Source: Lactuca virosa (lineage: Eukaryota; Streptophyta; Magnoliopsida; Asterales; Asteraceae). Taken from it: 64,000 bases of DNA. The position numbers and the translations under genes were made by a program. Numbering within the stretch: the first letter of the stretch is position 1; each line of letters starts with the position of its first letter. The stretch lies in the NCBI GenBank assembly GCA_928212115.1, contig CAKMRJ010005745.1, positions 222,375,697 through 222,439,696 of the forward strand. Reading direction: 5' to 3'. A model generated the notes under the pieces. It searched no databases and was not told where the DNA came from. It saw only the letters and a program-made list of their open reading frames with translations. Shown here one piece after another: positions 26,110 to 39,480 of the stretch.

Positions 26110-27189
26110 GTAAGAATCATACCTTCTCAAACCTCTATGTCAATCAAGCAATTAAGTTTGAATATTTTTCTAACCTTCATCCATGCAAAGACTTAAGGTA
26201 TCACAATCGGTTTTCGAATAACTAAAGTCTCGCTACATGTCATCAATTTCCAAAGGAAGTGTATAAACATCAGCTCTCTCTCCAGTACAGAGAGATTAAA
26301 CGTCTGTTGAAGTGAGAAATTAAACGTCTGTTGAGGTACGACTCCCTAAAAACTAAAAAGTGACTCACACGTTGGGATCTATTATATCTTAGAAAGTCTT
26401 TTCCCACCAAATTACGGGTTACACTTTATCATCAAGAAGCATCATGTTGAAATATCAAAACATCGAGTGAGTAAAATATAAACTAAGGGTTCAATTTCAG
26501 ACATGTTAATCGGATTTTATTGTAAAATTTACATTTCAAACATACTTTTTAAGAAACAACCAAACTACTAGAACACACGGACAACCTATTTGAAGTGAAA
26601 ACCCTATCCATTTCAGACAAGGTCTTATGGTTTCAAACTACAGTTTCCATTACAGACCAGAGATTTTCATTTTTATACAACATAAAATGTAACGAGAATT
26701 TAGAATTCAAAAAAGTTGTTTTCTGGTGGACCCACAATCTATTATCATTCTGACGAGTACATGGTTTTTTACTATGTATCAGTGTAAACTGTTATTTCGA
26801 GAGGCAACATGTACTTCATATTTCGGTATTTCCTTTAACATAAATACATGGGTGAAATTCATATGTAGGATCCAAAACGATTGCAGGTTACAGTGGTTGC
26901 ATTAGACCTTTTAATATTAATACAAACTAAAATGTGTGATTAACTGAGAAAAATAACAAAATATAATGGTTTTTATATAGTTAAGCCATTATCTAAAAAT
27001 CTTAAAAAATATTAGACGAACTTTTGGCGATCAAGTATTTCAAGAAAAAATCACGAGGTCAAACAACACAATACAAGGCCACTGGATCACTATACTAACA
27101 AAACCATTCCAAAACTCAAAAGGGTAATATACTTTGCCAAAAAGTTGGAATAAATATCAAAAACAAAAAGAGTACAAACTTTAAATCTT
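26110..27189. other. Intergenic region, nothing recognised
   Basis: AT-rich sequence between the LINE and the 3' end of the eL30 gene. A 32-bp near-duplicate phrase ('attaaacgtctgttgaggt') occurs at about 26295-26340. No other structure was seen. Confidence 0.4.
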
Positions 27190-27912
27190 TCACTGGTCAC
27201 CTGGAAGACTTTTGATGATATCGGAATCACCTAAAACAATAAAAACCCAAACCAACTTAATAATTTATCAATCAAATTAAATTTGATAATCTTATAATTA
27301 TAAAACCCTTTTCAATTCCATTACCTGCATCAATGATACTTAAACATGACACCCGGAAATACTTCCCACATGCAGTTCCAAGATCAACATTGTCTAAATC
27401 ATAAATTAATGTAAAAGATAATCAATTTCAAGTGACATATGGAGCTTATGTTTAAAAGAACATACAAAGTAAAGACACTTACTTCCATTGTAATGATGAA
27501 CCCCAACCTTGGCAAGCATTGCATAGTACTCAATCTCAGATTTCCTCAAGGGTGGACAATTGTTGGAAATAATGATCAGTTTACCTACCAAAAGATGCAA
27601 TATCAATTCTAGATTCCAATTTCAATGCCAACAACATACAAGATCGATCTAATTCAACCAAACAAAAAAAAAGGATAGTTATTTGGATTATGGAATTTAA
27701 ATGCACCTTTGGAGCTTCTGAGGGACTCAAGAACAGTCTTGTAACCAAGAGTGTACTTTCCACTCTTCATTACAAGAGCCAGCCTGTTGTTGATACTCTC
27801 ATGAGTCTTCTTCTGCAAACATAAACGAAAAACATTATACAAATGACCAGGCAATTCGGCTAAAAACTGACGAGAAGGGAACAGGGTGTACCGTTTTCTT
27901 TCCTGACACCAT
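27190..27912 (-). CDS. RPL30: 60S ribosomal protein eL30
   Basis: Cytosolic large-subunit protein eL30. Five coding exons with GT-AG borders: 27892-27912, 27707-27812, 27483-27584, 27325-27393 and 27190-27230. They give exactly 112 aa, the family length. The chain starts MVSGKKTKKTHESINNRLAL and contains GKYTLGYK, ISNNCPPLRKSEIEYYAML, VGVHHYNGNNVDLGTACG and ends SDIIKSLPGDQ, all hallmarks of plant eL30. A splice-acceptor-like site at 27921-27922 just upstream of the ATG, and a CAG|GTATGT donor at 28368-28369, indicate a 5' UTR intron of about 450 bp, common in plant ribosomal-protein genes. No damage is seen. Confidence 0.97.
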
Positions 27913-28444
27913 TGTTGATTCTAATAGAGGAACTAAAATTCGAATGAAAATCAGATTAGAACAACAACTTAAGCCATTTAAAACTGATTACAATAATAGT
28001 CACAATCAATCGAGTTAAAAGGGTGTTATTTCACATTCAACAATCAACACAATGTTGCCTTCTATGAGAATACTGAAAGGTTTTCCATTCAAAAGCTGAC
28101 ATTTTTATTTAAAAACAAACACGATTATAAATTATTCAAACTTCTGAAAAATAAACAAATGAAGAGCGAGGCCGATGATGAACATATGAAGATGAAAACA
28201 AAATTTAAAACCTACTCCACAGTTTCCTTCATCAAACGTATGCCATGTATTACACAAAATTGAAACAAAAGCTTAAAAACACACCAATTGCAGTTAACGG
28301 ATGGAAATCAACGGTGAAGCATATGTTTGGGTTTGTTTATATGAGAGTAAATGATGTACAAAACATACCTGCAAAAGTCAAGAGTTGCTCCGGCGCGATT
28401 CAGTTGGGGTATGAGTAAATGGAACCCTAATTCCGATTGATAAA

Positions 28445-28483
28445 CTATATACACATAGGCATAGTGGGCTGGGCTTATGGGCT
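28445..28483 (-). promoter_or_regulatory. eL30 promoter with three site II elements
   Basis: Three TGGGCT site II elements in close succession (28465-28470, 28470-28475 and 28478-28483, as read on plus) lie just upstream of a minus-strand TATATAG box (28445-28451). Site II repeats (TGGGCY) are bound by TCP factors and mark ribosomal-protein and growth genes in plants. Confidence 0.65.
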
Positions 28484-28744
28484 TTGTTTCAATAACCAAA
28501 AAAAATTGACCCGATGGATCAATGATTATCTAAAATACACTTGGTCTATTGATCACAAATCTTTAATTCCTCGGAAAAGAAAGTTACTAATATATGTTCT
28601 ATATATTTTATATTGATAAATGGAAATTGAACATTTACTTGTACTAATGGGATATATTCCAATGATACAAGATAATGTCAAAAAAAATTGATAAGTTTTT
28701 TAAAAAGTCAACGCCATAGTATCACACACTTATAGATTGTAAAC

Positions 28745-30170
28745 AAACCAACGTTCAACGAATCGTTCGTGATCCGTTCGGCAGAAAGTTCGTTTATATT
28801 CGTTTATTTAATAAATGAACGAACACGAACACGATTCATTGTTCGTTTAGTTAAACGAATGAACATGAACATTGATGTTGTTCGTTCATTTATATTTGTT
28901 TGTTTACGTTCGTTTAGTTGTGTGTTTGTGTGTGTGTATAGTACGTTCAAATGTGGATGACATCTATTGTGTGAACGTGTGTGGATAGTGTTATTTTGTG
29001 AGAATAACTAACGCCTTGTTCCCGAGTTTTTTTGCAAATTCATTAAAGGAAAGGGAATGAAAAGTTTGACAGAAAGAAAGAGAGGTGAAGGAAAATATTC
29101 ATTATTTCGTGTTCCCGAGTTCGAAGGAAATGAAAGGAAAATTTTAAGTTTTGTGTTCCCGAGTTAGGAGGAAAAAAGAAAATAAAAATTTAAAATTTTC
29201 CTTCCCCTCACTTTCTTCCAAATCCGTCCAATTTGGAAGGAAAATATGACTCCAAAATCCTTCCCCGCCCCTTACTTTCCGTCCATTAATGAAACTCGGG
29301 AACACGGTTTTCCTTCGACACCCCTCACTTTCTCTCCGTATCCTCCCATTTCTCTCCTTAAGTAGAACTCGGGAACAAGGCGTAAGAGAATAAATAATTT
29401 AGTAAAATGAATACGTTCAACCTCACATAACTATTATCATTTATATGTATTCTTACTAATTCTCATTCATTATTGTTCTCACGCATCCTTATTCGTTCAT
29501 TCTCATTCTTGCAAAATACAATTATCAAGAACATATTATGATAGAATGAAAATCATTAGAAAAAAATCTATAATACCCTTATAGACGATTTAATTAGTAA
29601 GAATGTGTGTTAATAACGATAATTATGTGAGATTGAACGTATTCACATTACCAAACAACATAATTCTTTTATTCATTTTCACAGAATAGCATTGTCCACA
29701 CACATTCGCACAATAGATGTTCATCCACATATGAATATATGGTTGTTATGCATGTAACCTTAGGTACAGAACTAATAATACTACATTGTTTTGACTTAAA
29801 ACTATTTTTATCATATGCTTTGGTATAATACATGTATTTATGTATAGTTCTTTGTTTGGATGTTAATGACCGTTTATCTTTATTTATCTTCATTTAGGTT
29901 TTTTTATTTCCGTTCGTTTATGTTGATTTATATTCGTTTACATCCGTTCATTTACGTTCGTTTATATTTGTTCTTTTATGTTCATTCATTTATGTTCGTT
30001 TAGCATCTTAATAAACGAACATTAACAAAATAATTTCTTAAACGAACGAACATGAACAAGAAAATTTGTTCATTTATATGTTCGTGTTCGTTCATTTGTT
30101 TGATTAAACTTAAACAAACGAACATAAACAAGTCTCGTCCGTGTTCGTTCGATTCATTTATAGTCCTACC
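28745..30170. mobile_element. TTCGTTTA-rich DNA element, non-autonomous
   Basis: Both ends (28745-28925 and about 29900-30170) are dense in GTTCGTTTA / TAAACGAAC motifs in both orientations, forming long imperfect subterminal inverted repeats, as in hAT-like or other non-autonomous plant DNA transposons. The middle has no transposase. A separate MITE is inserted inside it. The exact termini and target duplication are not resolved. Confidence 0.55.
29012..29382. mobile_element. Tourist-like MITE (PIF/Harbinger type)
   Basis: A perfect 17-bp terminal inverted repeat CGCCTTGTTCCCGAGTT (29012-29028) pairs with its complement at 29366-29382. A 3-bp TAA target duplication lies at 29009-29011 and 29383-29385. 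The element is 371 bp with no coding content. The motif TTCCCGAGTT recurs internally at about 29112, 29156 and, inverted, 29291. TAA duplication and size fit Tourist-type MITEs. Confidence 0.85.
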
Positions 30171-31563
30171 CATGTATATGCGGAAAATTACATATTATGG
30201 TTCTGCATTACTGAAACAACTATACACCGAACGACTACATGATTGCTTGCCAACTAGACTATTCATACAAAATTACACACTTACTTAAATCTACTGAGCT
30301 ACAATGGCTCTTCTTAAGGTTGAGCGATTCTATTGAGATTGATTGGCTTTGTGTGCTTGTGTAACAACCATATCCCCTCCTTTATTTTGCAAAAAAGAAC
30401 ACCCTGTTTTTTGGTGACCTTTAAAGAGACTAGAATGTCCGTCTGAAGACAAGCACAATGGTTATGATTACAAGAAATCAAATAGTGTTTAGAAGATGTT
30501 TATATCCTAAAAGATAACATAATTATATGCAATAAACACTCATATAACGGCTTAATAAGGTTCCTTGGCTTTTGCATATTGAGTGTTGAACTTTGTGCAT
30601 TTTTTCTACACCAAAAAGGCCAAAGCATATGCTTCAACGGGTATCACACAAGAATAGATTATAAAACTCTAATAAAATGACACATCATAACTCAACTGAT
30701 AAAATACATTTCATAGCATTACACAGTCCGCTCCGTTTTCGGGATCGCGACTTACCCAAACTTTAACCTTAAAGACGCCCAGGAAAATAACATTGTATTT
30801 TTCTTTTTATCAATATAGGCAATACACTTTAGTTTTTACTCATAATAGAAGTGTATCTACATTTCTTTAACAATAACAACAACATACTTACACATTGTAT
30901 AGCATCAACGTTGCAACATATTTACATTTGTTTACACCTAAGTACCTAACGGAAACATACCAACAATTCCTTACCCATAAAAATTACATACTTACATTTC
31001 TTTACTAAAATATCAAAATGTAATGAAAAGAAATACATTTCCCATGTTAGCAATGAAATGAAAGTATGGATAAAAAACATAAAGCACGCTTTCTCGGTAA
31101 AAGAAACTATAAGTACATTGTCCATTGCTATTATTGGTAAAAACTAAAGTCCATTGCCCATATTGGTAAAGAGAATAAAGTACGTTGCTATTACGTGAAA
31201 TCCGACCAAACTCAAACAACCATTCATCACTTAGTCAAAGGACCTTTATTTTCTCAAAACACTATCTATATGCTCTCATAACATTTTCAGAGATTCAACC
31301 TGTTAACAACATAGTAAACCTTTACTAGGTTGTACATATACTAATTCACCTGAATCTGAATCAACCAAACGCTCATACACAACACAAAAAAAGTTTAACC
31401 CAAATAACAAGAGAGATTCAGCTACTTTAAAAAACGCAAATCATCAGAGCATTTGAAAAGGAATTTCATCATTGCGTCTTCTTGCATCTACACATCCAAA
31501 GAACTCCATGAATCAGAAAATATTTAACAGAAGCATTAATAATAAGGAGAATTGAGCTAACCT
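30171..31563. other. Intergenic region, nothing recognised
   Basis: AT-rich. The right part (about 31250-31563) is probably 3' UTR of the J-domain protein gene. Phrases such as 'tacatttctttac' recur loosely near 30850-31000. No gene or repeat border is supported. Confidence 0.4.
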
Positions 31564-32628
31564 TCAATATACTCCTAGGCTTCGAAGCTTGTCACAGTGA
31601 GGAGTTGGCAAGTTTCTGTTCCATGTACGCCTCTGTTGTTCCACATTACAATAACGCCAAAGAATATTTTTATAATCTCTGACAACACTCTTCTCAATAT
31701 TACCCCTTGCAGGACTTCCAACAGGGTATTTATTATCAAACTCAGAGGATTTCACATAAAACTCCACTCCATATTCCTCAGTCATCTTTGAAAACTGATA
31801 AGTATAGTTTCTTTGTAATGAATATTCAGGCTCAGAAAATGGAAGACAAGCAAGCACTATGATTAGCAAAAATGGTAACAGCTGAAGAAGCAACATCAGA
31901 TTAGGACCCGTTGCTCCACCTGTATCCTCCCTCGCCTGCCCGCCTGCCCCTGCCCCTGCCCCTGCCCGTCTAGTCCTGTATACATGAGCTGCCCGAAACA
32001 TGTCCCCTTGACCGAAAAACGACCTAAAGATCTCATCAGCATCAAATTCATCTTCAAACACACTTTGTCCTGTTCTCCTTCTTCTTCTCCTTACATTATA
32101 CTGATTGTTATACTCTTCTCCTTCACCCAAACCTGTTTGATCATACTGTCTTCTCAACCCTTCATCACTCAGACACTTGAATGCTTTGCCAACTTTCTTG
32201 AATGCCTCTTCAGATCCAGGGGCTTTGTTCTTATCAGGATGAACTTTCAATGATAATTTCCTGTAAGCTTTCTTAATCTCATCAACAGAACAAGTCTTTT
32301 CAACACCAAGAATCTCGTAATAGTCTGTGTTTCTTCTGATCTTACGAACTAATTGGACATGTTCCTCTGTGTAATTTGCATCTCCATTCATACCCTCAAC
32401 ATGCTTTCCATTCACAGGCTTGTTTTCAACATGATTTTTACCGTTTGATGAACTTGGATTTGCAGAATCAAGATTCTCACAGGTTGCTAAAAGATCAGCT
32501 ACACTTAGATTATGGTTTAGCCTCTGAGCAATGCCGATGAACTTCAAAGCACGCTCCTTGTTACCAGATGCAATCGCTTCTTTAGCAATGGCAACACACT
32601 TCATTGCTTCATCCTTATTACCATCCAT
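31564..32628 (-). CDS. Membrane-anchored DnaJ (J-domain) protein with DUF1977
   Basis: 354-aa type III J-protein encoded in one exon. I chose the ATG at 32628 (MDGNKDEAMKC), not the one nine codons upstream, because family members start MDGNKD. Residues 1-50 form a helical, TPR-like region. The J domain covers about 102-167 (DYYEILGVEKTCSVDEIKKA) with the Hsp70-activating HPD motif at 130-132. One membrane span lies at about 243-263 (NLMLLLQLLPFLLIIVLACL), and the C-terminal DUF1977 domain follows, ending PTPHCDKLRSLGVY. The homologue I know is Arabidopsis At3g57340, related to animal DNAJB12/14, which act at the ER membrane with cytosolic Hsp70 in protein quality control; that role is inferred here. 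A Gly-Ala run (RAGAGAGAGG) is coded by an imperfect CCTGCC repeat. Confidence 0.93.
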   Translation of the reverse strand: MDGNKDEAMKCVAIAKEAIASGNKERALKFIGIAQRLNHNLSVADLLATCENLDSANPSSSNGKNHVENKPVNGKHVEGMNGDANYTEEHVQLVRKIRRNTDYYEILGVEKTCSVDEIKKAYRKLSLKVHPDKNKAPGSEEAFKKVGKAFKCLSDEGLRRQYDQTGLGEGEEYNNQYNVRRRRRRTGQSVFEDEFDADEIFRSFFGQGDMFRAAHVYRTRRAGAGAGAGGQAREDTGGATGPNLMLLLQLLPFLLIIVLACLPFSEPEYSLQRNYTYQFSKMTEEYGVEFYVKSSEFDNKYPVGSPARGNIEKSVVRDYKNILWRYCNVEQQRRTWNRNLPTPHCDKLRSLGVY

Positions 32629-32655
32629 GATGATTGAAGAAAGGAGATACCCCAC

Positions 32656-34361
32656 AGCCTTATACTAACCACTCACATACACGACTACTGGAAGCAATTT
32701 TCAAAAATTAGGGTTCGTGAGTAATCACAAAAACTGAAGCCAAGTACTGGGAAATTAGCATAATATCATTGAGTTAAAGATCCCCAGTTTTATGTTTTTA
32801 ACAAATATAGAAACATCAAAGCATCGGGCGATAAATTAAATGCATCCTAGGGTCTCAATATGATAGGTCCCATCTGAATCGCAGATATTAATAAGTAAAC
32901 TGAAACACAAATGATGACAAGAATAGGTAAATGGAATTGAGTATTGAAGAACAGGAAGATAATCCAGGTTATTCCAATTGATGAATGAATTTATACAAGC
33001 AAATATTGAACTAGAAATCACATAATCACATATTTTTAAACTATTGAGAGTAAGGAAGTAGAGGCAAAATCCGCTAACCTTACGTAAGAACATAAATCGG
33101 ACGATCGAAGAATTTGAGATCTCCGCTACCTAAATCCTATCGCAGCTGTAAATTTGTGGTAGCATGTCATCCAGAGTCAATCAACGGAGTAGTACTGCAA
33201 TGGCTTCTCTCATTCGCTGAATGGTATATAACAATTATGGTCCCTATAGTAAACATAATTCACGTTTAGTCCCCTAGCAATGATAATTTGTAAACTCAAT
33301 AAAAATTCATGCCCTAGCAATGATAATACAAAGATATTAACATTTGGATTGGCCGATTTAGTACTTGACATTTCCTTCCACGCTAACATTGAATATGGCA
33401 GTATGAGAGGAACATTATGAGTTCAAGAGTTGATACTAATGAAATGCATGTGTGATTGTTAGTTTATAGTTGTCCATGTAAATACTTTAGTTTATTTGAG
33501 ATATTGTTGTTTTTTGCTTTGCAACGAATTGAATACCACGTTTTAACAAATTAACTGCAAAATAAGTTAGCATCGACGTCACGCACTTGACTTAATGACA
33601 ATAGGCAACGATGTAATTCTTGGAGTTAGAACATATAATCTTTTTGTTATTCATCGAAATGGATGCAATGCAAACCCGATGCTTTGGGAAATAGAAAAAT
33701 TATGTATACAACTAAATTAATGAAAAGAGAGCACAATAGTAATAATAACAGTATCATAATCTCATGAGAATAAAAATAGAGGAGGTAAGATGTATGTAGC
33801 CAGAACCACGTCGATATTTGAGCATGTTTGACCTTATGAATAGAAACGCTTGCACCAAGGCCATCTCCTGCAAATGGTACATCAGTTCCTAACGTAGAAA
33901 TATCTAATAGCATGTGACATGGTAAAGAAAGACATAAGCAAGTAATAAACTCTAAATAAATATGAGCATAGGCAGGCAGGGAAATACTTAACAAAAACAT
34001 AAATGTTGTAATGGAATACTATCAATGAAGACGGGGAGAAATATGTCATAAAGTAAGTATGTCTAGTAGGAATAGTGTCTAACAATGATAACTAGTAAAT
34101 GTTGTCTAATATCTAAATATGTGTCATTCACGAATATGTTGTCATGTCATCAATAATATGAGTAATATGCCGTATGTAAATTGAAATTCCTATATATGAA
34201 TCTTTGATCCTACGAAAATAAAGTATTCCAAGTTCATTTGAAAATATGAGAGTTTCTTCTCTTTGTTAATGCTTCATAGTTGAACAACACAGGGTGAATG
34301 TGAGGTAAAAATAAGACGAAAAGAGCCATAAAAAACACAAAAGTACCAAACATCTTTGATT
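32656..34361. other. Upstream region of the DnaJ gene and intergenic DNA
   Basis: Includes the 5' leader of the DnaJ gene. A plausible minus-strand leader donor (CGTAAG|GTTAGC) lies near 33080, suggesting a 5' UTR intron. The rest to 34361 is AT-rich, with no gene seen. Confidence 0.4.
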
Positions 34362-34366
34362 CTAAC

Positions 34367-34949
34367 TGTTGGAAAATTGGTGTTAACCAATTTATAAAAA
34401 TGAGTTTCCCCTATTTTTTTAACACGTCCAAAATGGATTTAATATGAATGAGAAATTAATTCTTAAAGTAAGGGTGTTGGAAGAAGTAAATAAAAGAGTT
34501 TAATGGGTGGGAGAAAGAAAAGAAAAGTTCAGGGACCTTTCTTGCAAATATTTCTTTCTTTCGTAACTGAAATTGTAATTAATATTAGAATTTAATTACA
34601 TATTAACACACATTAATCTTTGTGATTAATAGAGGTGTTTAAATGAGAGGTTATAGAATGTGTAGTATAAATACCACTACTCTACAACCGTTTGAGTACA
34701 CCAAAAAAATGCAAGAAAACTCTCTTCTTCCCCACTTCATCTTCTTCTTTTTCTAGTTATATTGAATGTAAAATTCAGGCCTAATGAGGGTTTGGGTGGT
34801 CTAGAAGAACCACTTCTAGTTGTTGTATCCTGGGAAACAAACACCCGATAGCGGGCGAATTTGTTTTAAGGACAATGTGTTAAACACATGCCTCAACTTT
34901 TTCCTATTTCTTATTTGTTTTCGTACATTTCCGTAATATTATTCCTACA
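34367..34949 (+). repeat. 5' LTR of the old Copia element
   Basis: Starts TGTTGGAAAATTGG and ends ATTCCTACA. It contains a TATAAATA-like box (about 34666-34673) and is followed by the interior. It pairs with 56082-56665. Confidence 0.9.
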
Positions 34950-35889
34950 ATCTTAAAACAAATTCGTTTGTACAAAACGAACTAGAAATCGGAAACAATT
35001 TACTTGGATTATTTTGATATTGTACGATTTTCTTAAAGAAAAAAAATTGATTTTTTTTCTGTTTCTGAAGCATCTTTGGTCATTAAGTCATTAAGATATG
35101 TATTTGTTTTTAAGTATAGAATTTTCCAGCTTTGGTATTGATTCTATTAAGTACCTAATGGGTTAAGAAGTTATCTTAACTCAAAAACACAATTTACGTG
35201 TTGCTGTGAAATGCTCTAATCTGTCCCAATATTTAAAAAATTATAACTTAATCATGGATGCTCATTTTTGGTTGAAACCAATTCTCAACGTTTGATATAT
35301 GAGTCTACTCCGTTTCATTAGTTTTGGCCGAAAGCTGTAAACAACTCTAACTAGGGTGAAAAATATGATTTTCACTGATTGGTTAGATTTTAACAGCTAT
35401 GATACACAGTTTTGTAAAATTCATAATAAATTATAGAAAAATCGTATGCACTTGTGCAAGTAGCCCCTGGAAAGCTAAGAGACAGGCCTACTGGATTATG
35501 AAATTAGATTTCAGTTTTGATAGGTTTAAGTGGGGCTAAAGCAGTCTTGAACAGACTGCATTGTTTTGTGAAAAACAAAAAGGTTTTGTTTAGTAAAAAA
35601 CGACTTCAATTTTATGTAAAACAACTTTGGAAATCAGAAAACAACTTGGTTTTACTTAAAAACATCATATTTTAAATAGTTTTGGTGAAAGAAAACATTA
35701 GTATTCTGATATCATAATTCGTGCATCAGTTTTCTGCATGAGAAATCAAATTTTAGAATTTCTGCATCAGAAATCAAGTTTCATAATTGTTCAGATATAG
35801 ATTTTAATTATGTTGAGTTTTGTCCAAGCAAGAGACAAACATATTTTCTGGAAATTAGAATTCTAAACATTTATATTTAGTGTATAAAT

Positions 35890-37546
35890 GATTTCAGAAA
35901 TGTCACCACCCAAAGTGGAATGATTTCCAAAGTAAACTCTATGGATGTTAAGTTCATTGAGTGATGGATTGATATGGGTGTTACACGCCATGTGTGCTCA
36001 AAGAGGGAGTGACTCAAGAATTATAAGGTTGTCCAAGTTGAGGAAGAAATTTATTCTTGAAATTGTGATTCTAAACACTTAAATTTGGTGTTTAAAACAT
36101 TCCAGAAATGGTATCACATAGAAAAGAGCTAACACTTAATGATGTGTTGTATGTTCCATTGATTCGGAAGAACTTAGTGTTTGGATGGTTGTTGAACAAA
36201 AATGGATTTTTGTTTGGTGTTTGAGTCCAATAAGTTTGTACTAACTTAAAATGGTATGTTTATAGGCAAGTGTTATGCGGATGGTGGAATGTTTAAATTC
36301 CATATATTGGCTATTGAGCCTAATATCAATGAGTTGGATAACTCTTCCGCTTACTTGCTTAAATTTCTAATGTGTGACATGCTAGATTTGGACATGTTAA
36401 TATTGACTCGTTAAGAAGTTTAATCAAAATTGATCACATACCTCACTTTCATATAAGTCAAAACATGGATGCAACACTTGTGTTGAGTCAAAGTTAACAC
36501 ACCAATCATTCAGGTTCGTTGAAAGGACAACTAAACCACTTGGATTAATTCACACAAATGTGTGTGATATGAAGTCGAATCCATATAACGGTGATATAAG
36601 TACTTTATCACTTTTATTGACGATTGCATTAAACTTTGTTATGTTAATTTACTTAAAAGTAAAGATGAGGCTATATACAAGTTTAAATTGTACAAAAATG
36701 AGGTTGAGAATCATCTCAACAAAAAGAGTGAATGTAGAGGTGAATATGCATCACCATTTGAGGAAGTTTTTGCAAGTCATGGTATTAAACATGATCTTAA
36801 GGCACCTTATTCACCATAACAAATGGAATCATCGAAAAGGAAGCATCATATATTAAATGAAATGATGAATGTCATGTTGTTGCTTATATTTTGGGTTGCC
36901 ACACTCAATGTGGGGGGAAGTTGTGTTGTCAACTAGTTACCTTTTAAATAAGGTACCCCAAAAGAAAACGAGAAAAAAAAATACCATCTAAGTTATGGTC
37001 GGGTATAAAATCATCTTACAAATACATTCGAATGTTGGGGTGTCTCGCAAAGGATGTTATACCTAACTCAATGGTTGTACACTAGATTGTTGGTTGCATC
37101 TTTATTGGTTATGCACAAAACAATAGAGTTTATTATTTTCTTGTACACTAATGGAATCAACAAATGCATCATACTTTGAAAATGTGTTTCCATGTCTTGA
37201 CAAATAAAAGACAAGTGCTCCAAAACAATTGGGCACAAAGAATCCTCTCACGAAGAAGAAAATGGAGGAATAAATAAATCATGATGGATTAAACGGGGGA
37301 CAAGTGAGAAATCATTTGAAGATGATTTATGCATGCATATGGTTGAAAGAGAGCCTCAAACTTTTAAAAAGGAATTCACTTCCTTCGACAGATCTTAATG
37401 AAAAGAGGCAACTAAAAGAGAAATGGATTCTATCTTGCCAAATCACACATGAGAGCTAGTGGATATACCTCTAGTATGTAAACCACTAGGCTATAAATGG
37501 ACTTTCAAGAGGAAAATGAAAGTAGATAGATCCAAAGAATATGATA
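35890..37546 (+). pseudogene. Decayed gag-pol of the old Copia element
   Basis: Pieces recognisable in shifting frames: protease-like WIDMGVTRHVCSK (about 35970-36005), then DVLYVPLIRKNLVF (about 36140-36182). The integrase core is at 36616-36815 (FIDDCIKLCYVNLL, then ENHLNKK-SECRGEYASPF, and HGIKHDLKAPYSP). The RT start is LGYKWTFKRKMKVDRSKEYD (about 37487-37545), where the next element is inserted. Many stops are present. The downstream remainder (52431-56081, less the solo LTR) holds only weak traces such as LKQALEQR near 54866 plus the non-coding 3' region. Confidence 0.75.
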
Positions 37547-37551
37547 ATCGG

Positions 37552-38280
37552 TGTAACACCGTAATTTTTCAAACAAATTTTTCATTTTAAAATCGCATAC
37601 TTTTCATAACATATTGTATGGAAATCTCGTTTATTCAAATTACAAAACACAACTCCATTAAAAATCCAGGATCCTCAAAACATAACTCTTTCTCTGGTGT
37701 GTACAATCAAGCCGGTGCCTTCCCGCGATTCCTGAGAACAACCTGAAACACATAACACATAACACGGTAAGCACGAAGCTTAGTGAGTTCCCCAAAATAC
37801 CACATATAACACATATTAGCCACTCAAGGCTATAACTCTGTGGACCCTCCGGTCCTAACTCTGTGCAGACTTTTACCTTCCTCAGAAGCTCTGGACGATC
37901 TATCACTGGATCCAACTTTCCCCCTCTTGATCCTTGCTTGATCTCCTTCTCTTCTTCTCAAACGATGCACTAAAAATCCCAAGATAGCTTCTCTCTCACT
38001 TTCTAGCTCAAATGACCTTTAGGGTTTGCTTCCAGGGAAAGGGTGGCCGCAAATGAGGCTATAAGTGCCTTTAAATAGGTCCCAAACCCCGGAAAAAAAG
38101 GGTTTCTCTAATCAGCTCCTACTCGGCGAGTCCCTCTCCTCGGACTCGTCGAGTCCACTCATTAAATCCACGGGAGAAACCCGACTCGACTCGGCGAGTT
38201 GGACCCTCAACTCGTCGAGTCCCTCCTTTAATCACAAGATTAACCTACACCATAATACCTCTGAAAATCCGGATGTTACA
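37552..38280 (-). repeat. 3' LTR of the LARD-like element, with internal deletion
   Basis: 729 bp against 1667 bp for its partner. The sequence is nearly identical at both ends but lacks the partner's segment from about 51070 to 52011. The join sits at a shared GTG, so this is a roughly 940-bp deletion with microhomology. It contains four ACTCG-N-CGAGT palindromes at about 38129-38222. Confidence 0.9.
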
Positions 38281-39480
38281 ATTCTCCCCCACTTGAATTA
38301 GATTTCGCCCTCGAAATCACTCCTTAACCACTCACATAATGAAATCATCAACCCAAAAGGCACCACCGAAAGGATCTCATACTACCCCGATATCTTTCTC
38401 TCTGGACACCTGAAACCACACAAAACTCCCAAGACCAGAACTGAACCAACTCTTCTGTCGCTAATATACTCCTCGCCACTAACCGGAAGCTCTAGTGGCC
38501 TGACCCGCCGCCAGACCGCCTACTCAAGCGATCACCATGATATTCGCTCCTCGAATATCAAACCCTGATAACTCACTGATCCTCTGATTCTCACAAGACC
38601 AAATCTAACAATCGGCTACCGCTCACTCATATCAACATGCTAATGATCCAAATCACGCCCCAAGAAACGGAAGGGTCCACACCCCACCATGGATCATACA
38701 CTAAACTGCTATCAGAACCCATCCGAACAAAGAATCCTCAACACTCTGCCCTTCAGACACAAGAGAATAACCAGGCTCGCTCAGAAGTGTCCTCAGACAT
38801 CACAATCACAAGTCCCAGCTTCGTTCCTCATACCCTTTTTTAATACTGAGCACTAGGTCAACTTCTGACTCCACAGTTGAACCTCCAAAGGTCACCCATA
38901 ACATATCCCGAAATGTTTTACTGACTTCCTTCTCATAACAACTATCTCGGCCCAGTGACACCCAAGTCACGAAGTTCTCTTTACCCCAACGGATTCCACA
39001 ATCCTACAAAATTGTTTCACTCGACCCCCGCCGAACACTACTCCCTAGATACGAGCGCCTCGCGGTACCTCCCGCACCAACGAACTGACCCACTCCGGTC
39101 CAAAACATCTGATGACAAACAATATTCCTCAAAATGGAACCCATCTCATAATCCGGAGTCTCATTTCGCCTACTCAATGCACCACTACAGTCAAACTCAA
39201 TATCGAGAGTCTGGTCCGATCCAGAATTGGAACCACTCGTCCCAATGACCCACTCAACTCATGACTCATGACCCGCCAACCCATGCGTACCTCACTGATT
39301 CACTTCCCTTGGCCATGAAAACCACTACTCCATTCGGAATATAACGACTTCCGACAAACATGGAGACCCCAGTCCCTCCCCTGGTTCGACCCCAGGCTTC
39401 CACAAGTCAAATATTATGGCTACCCAAGCCTAAAACTATTTTCCGTCAAGCTCTGATCAGAGAGCACTTCATCACAATAT

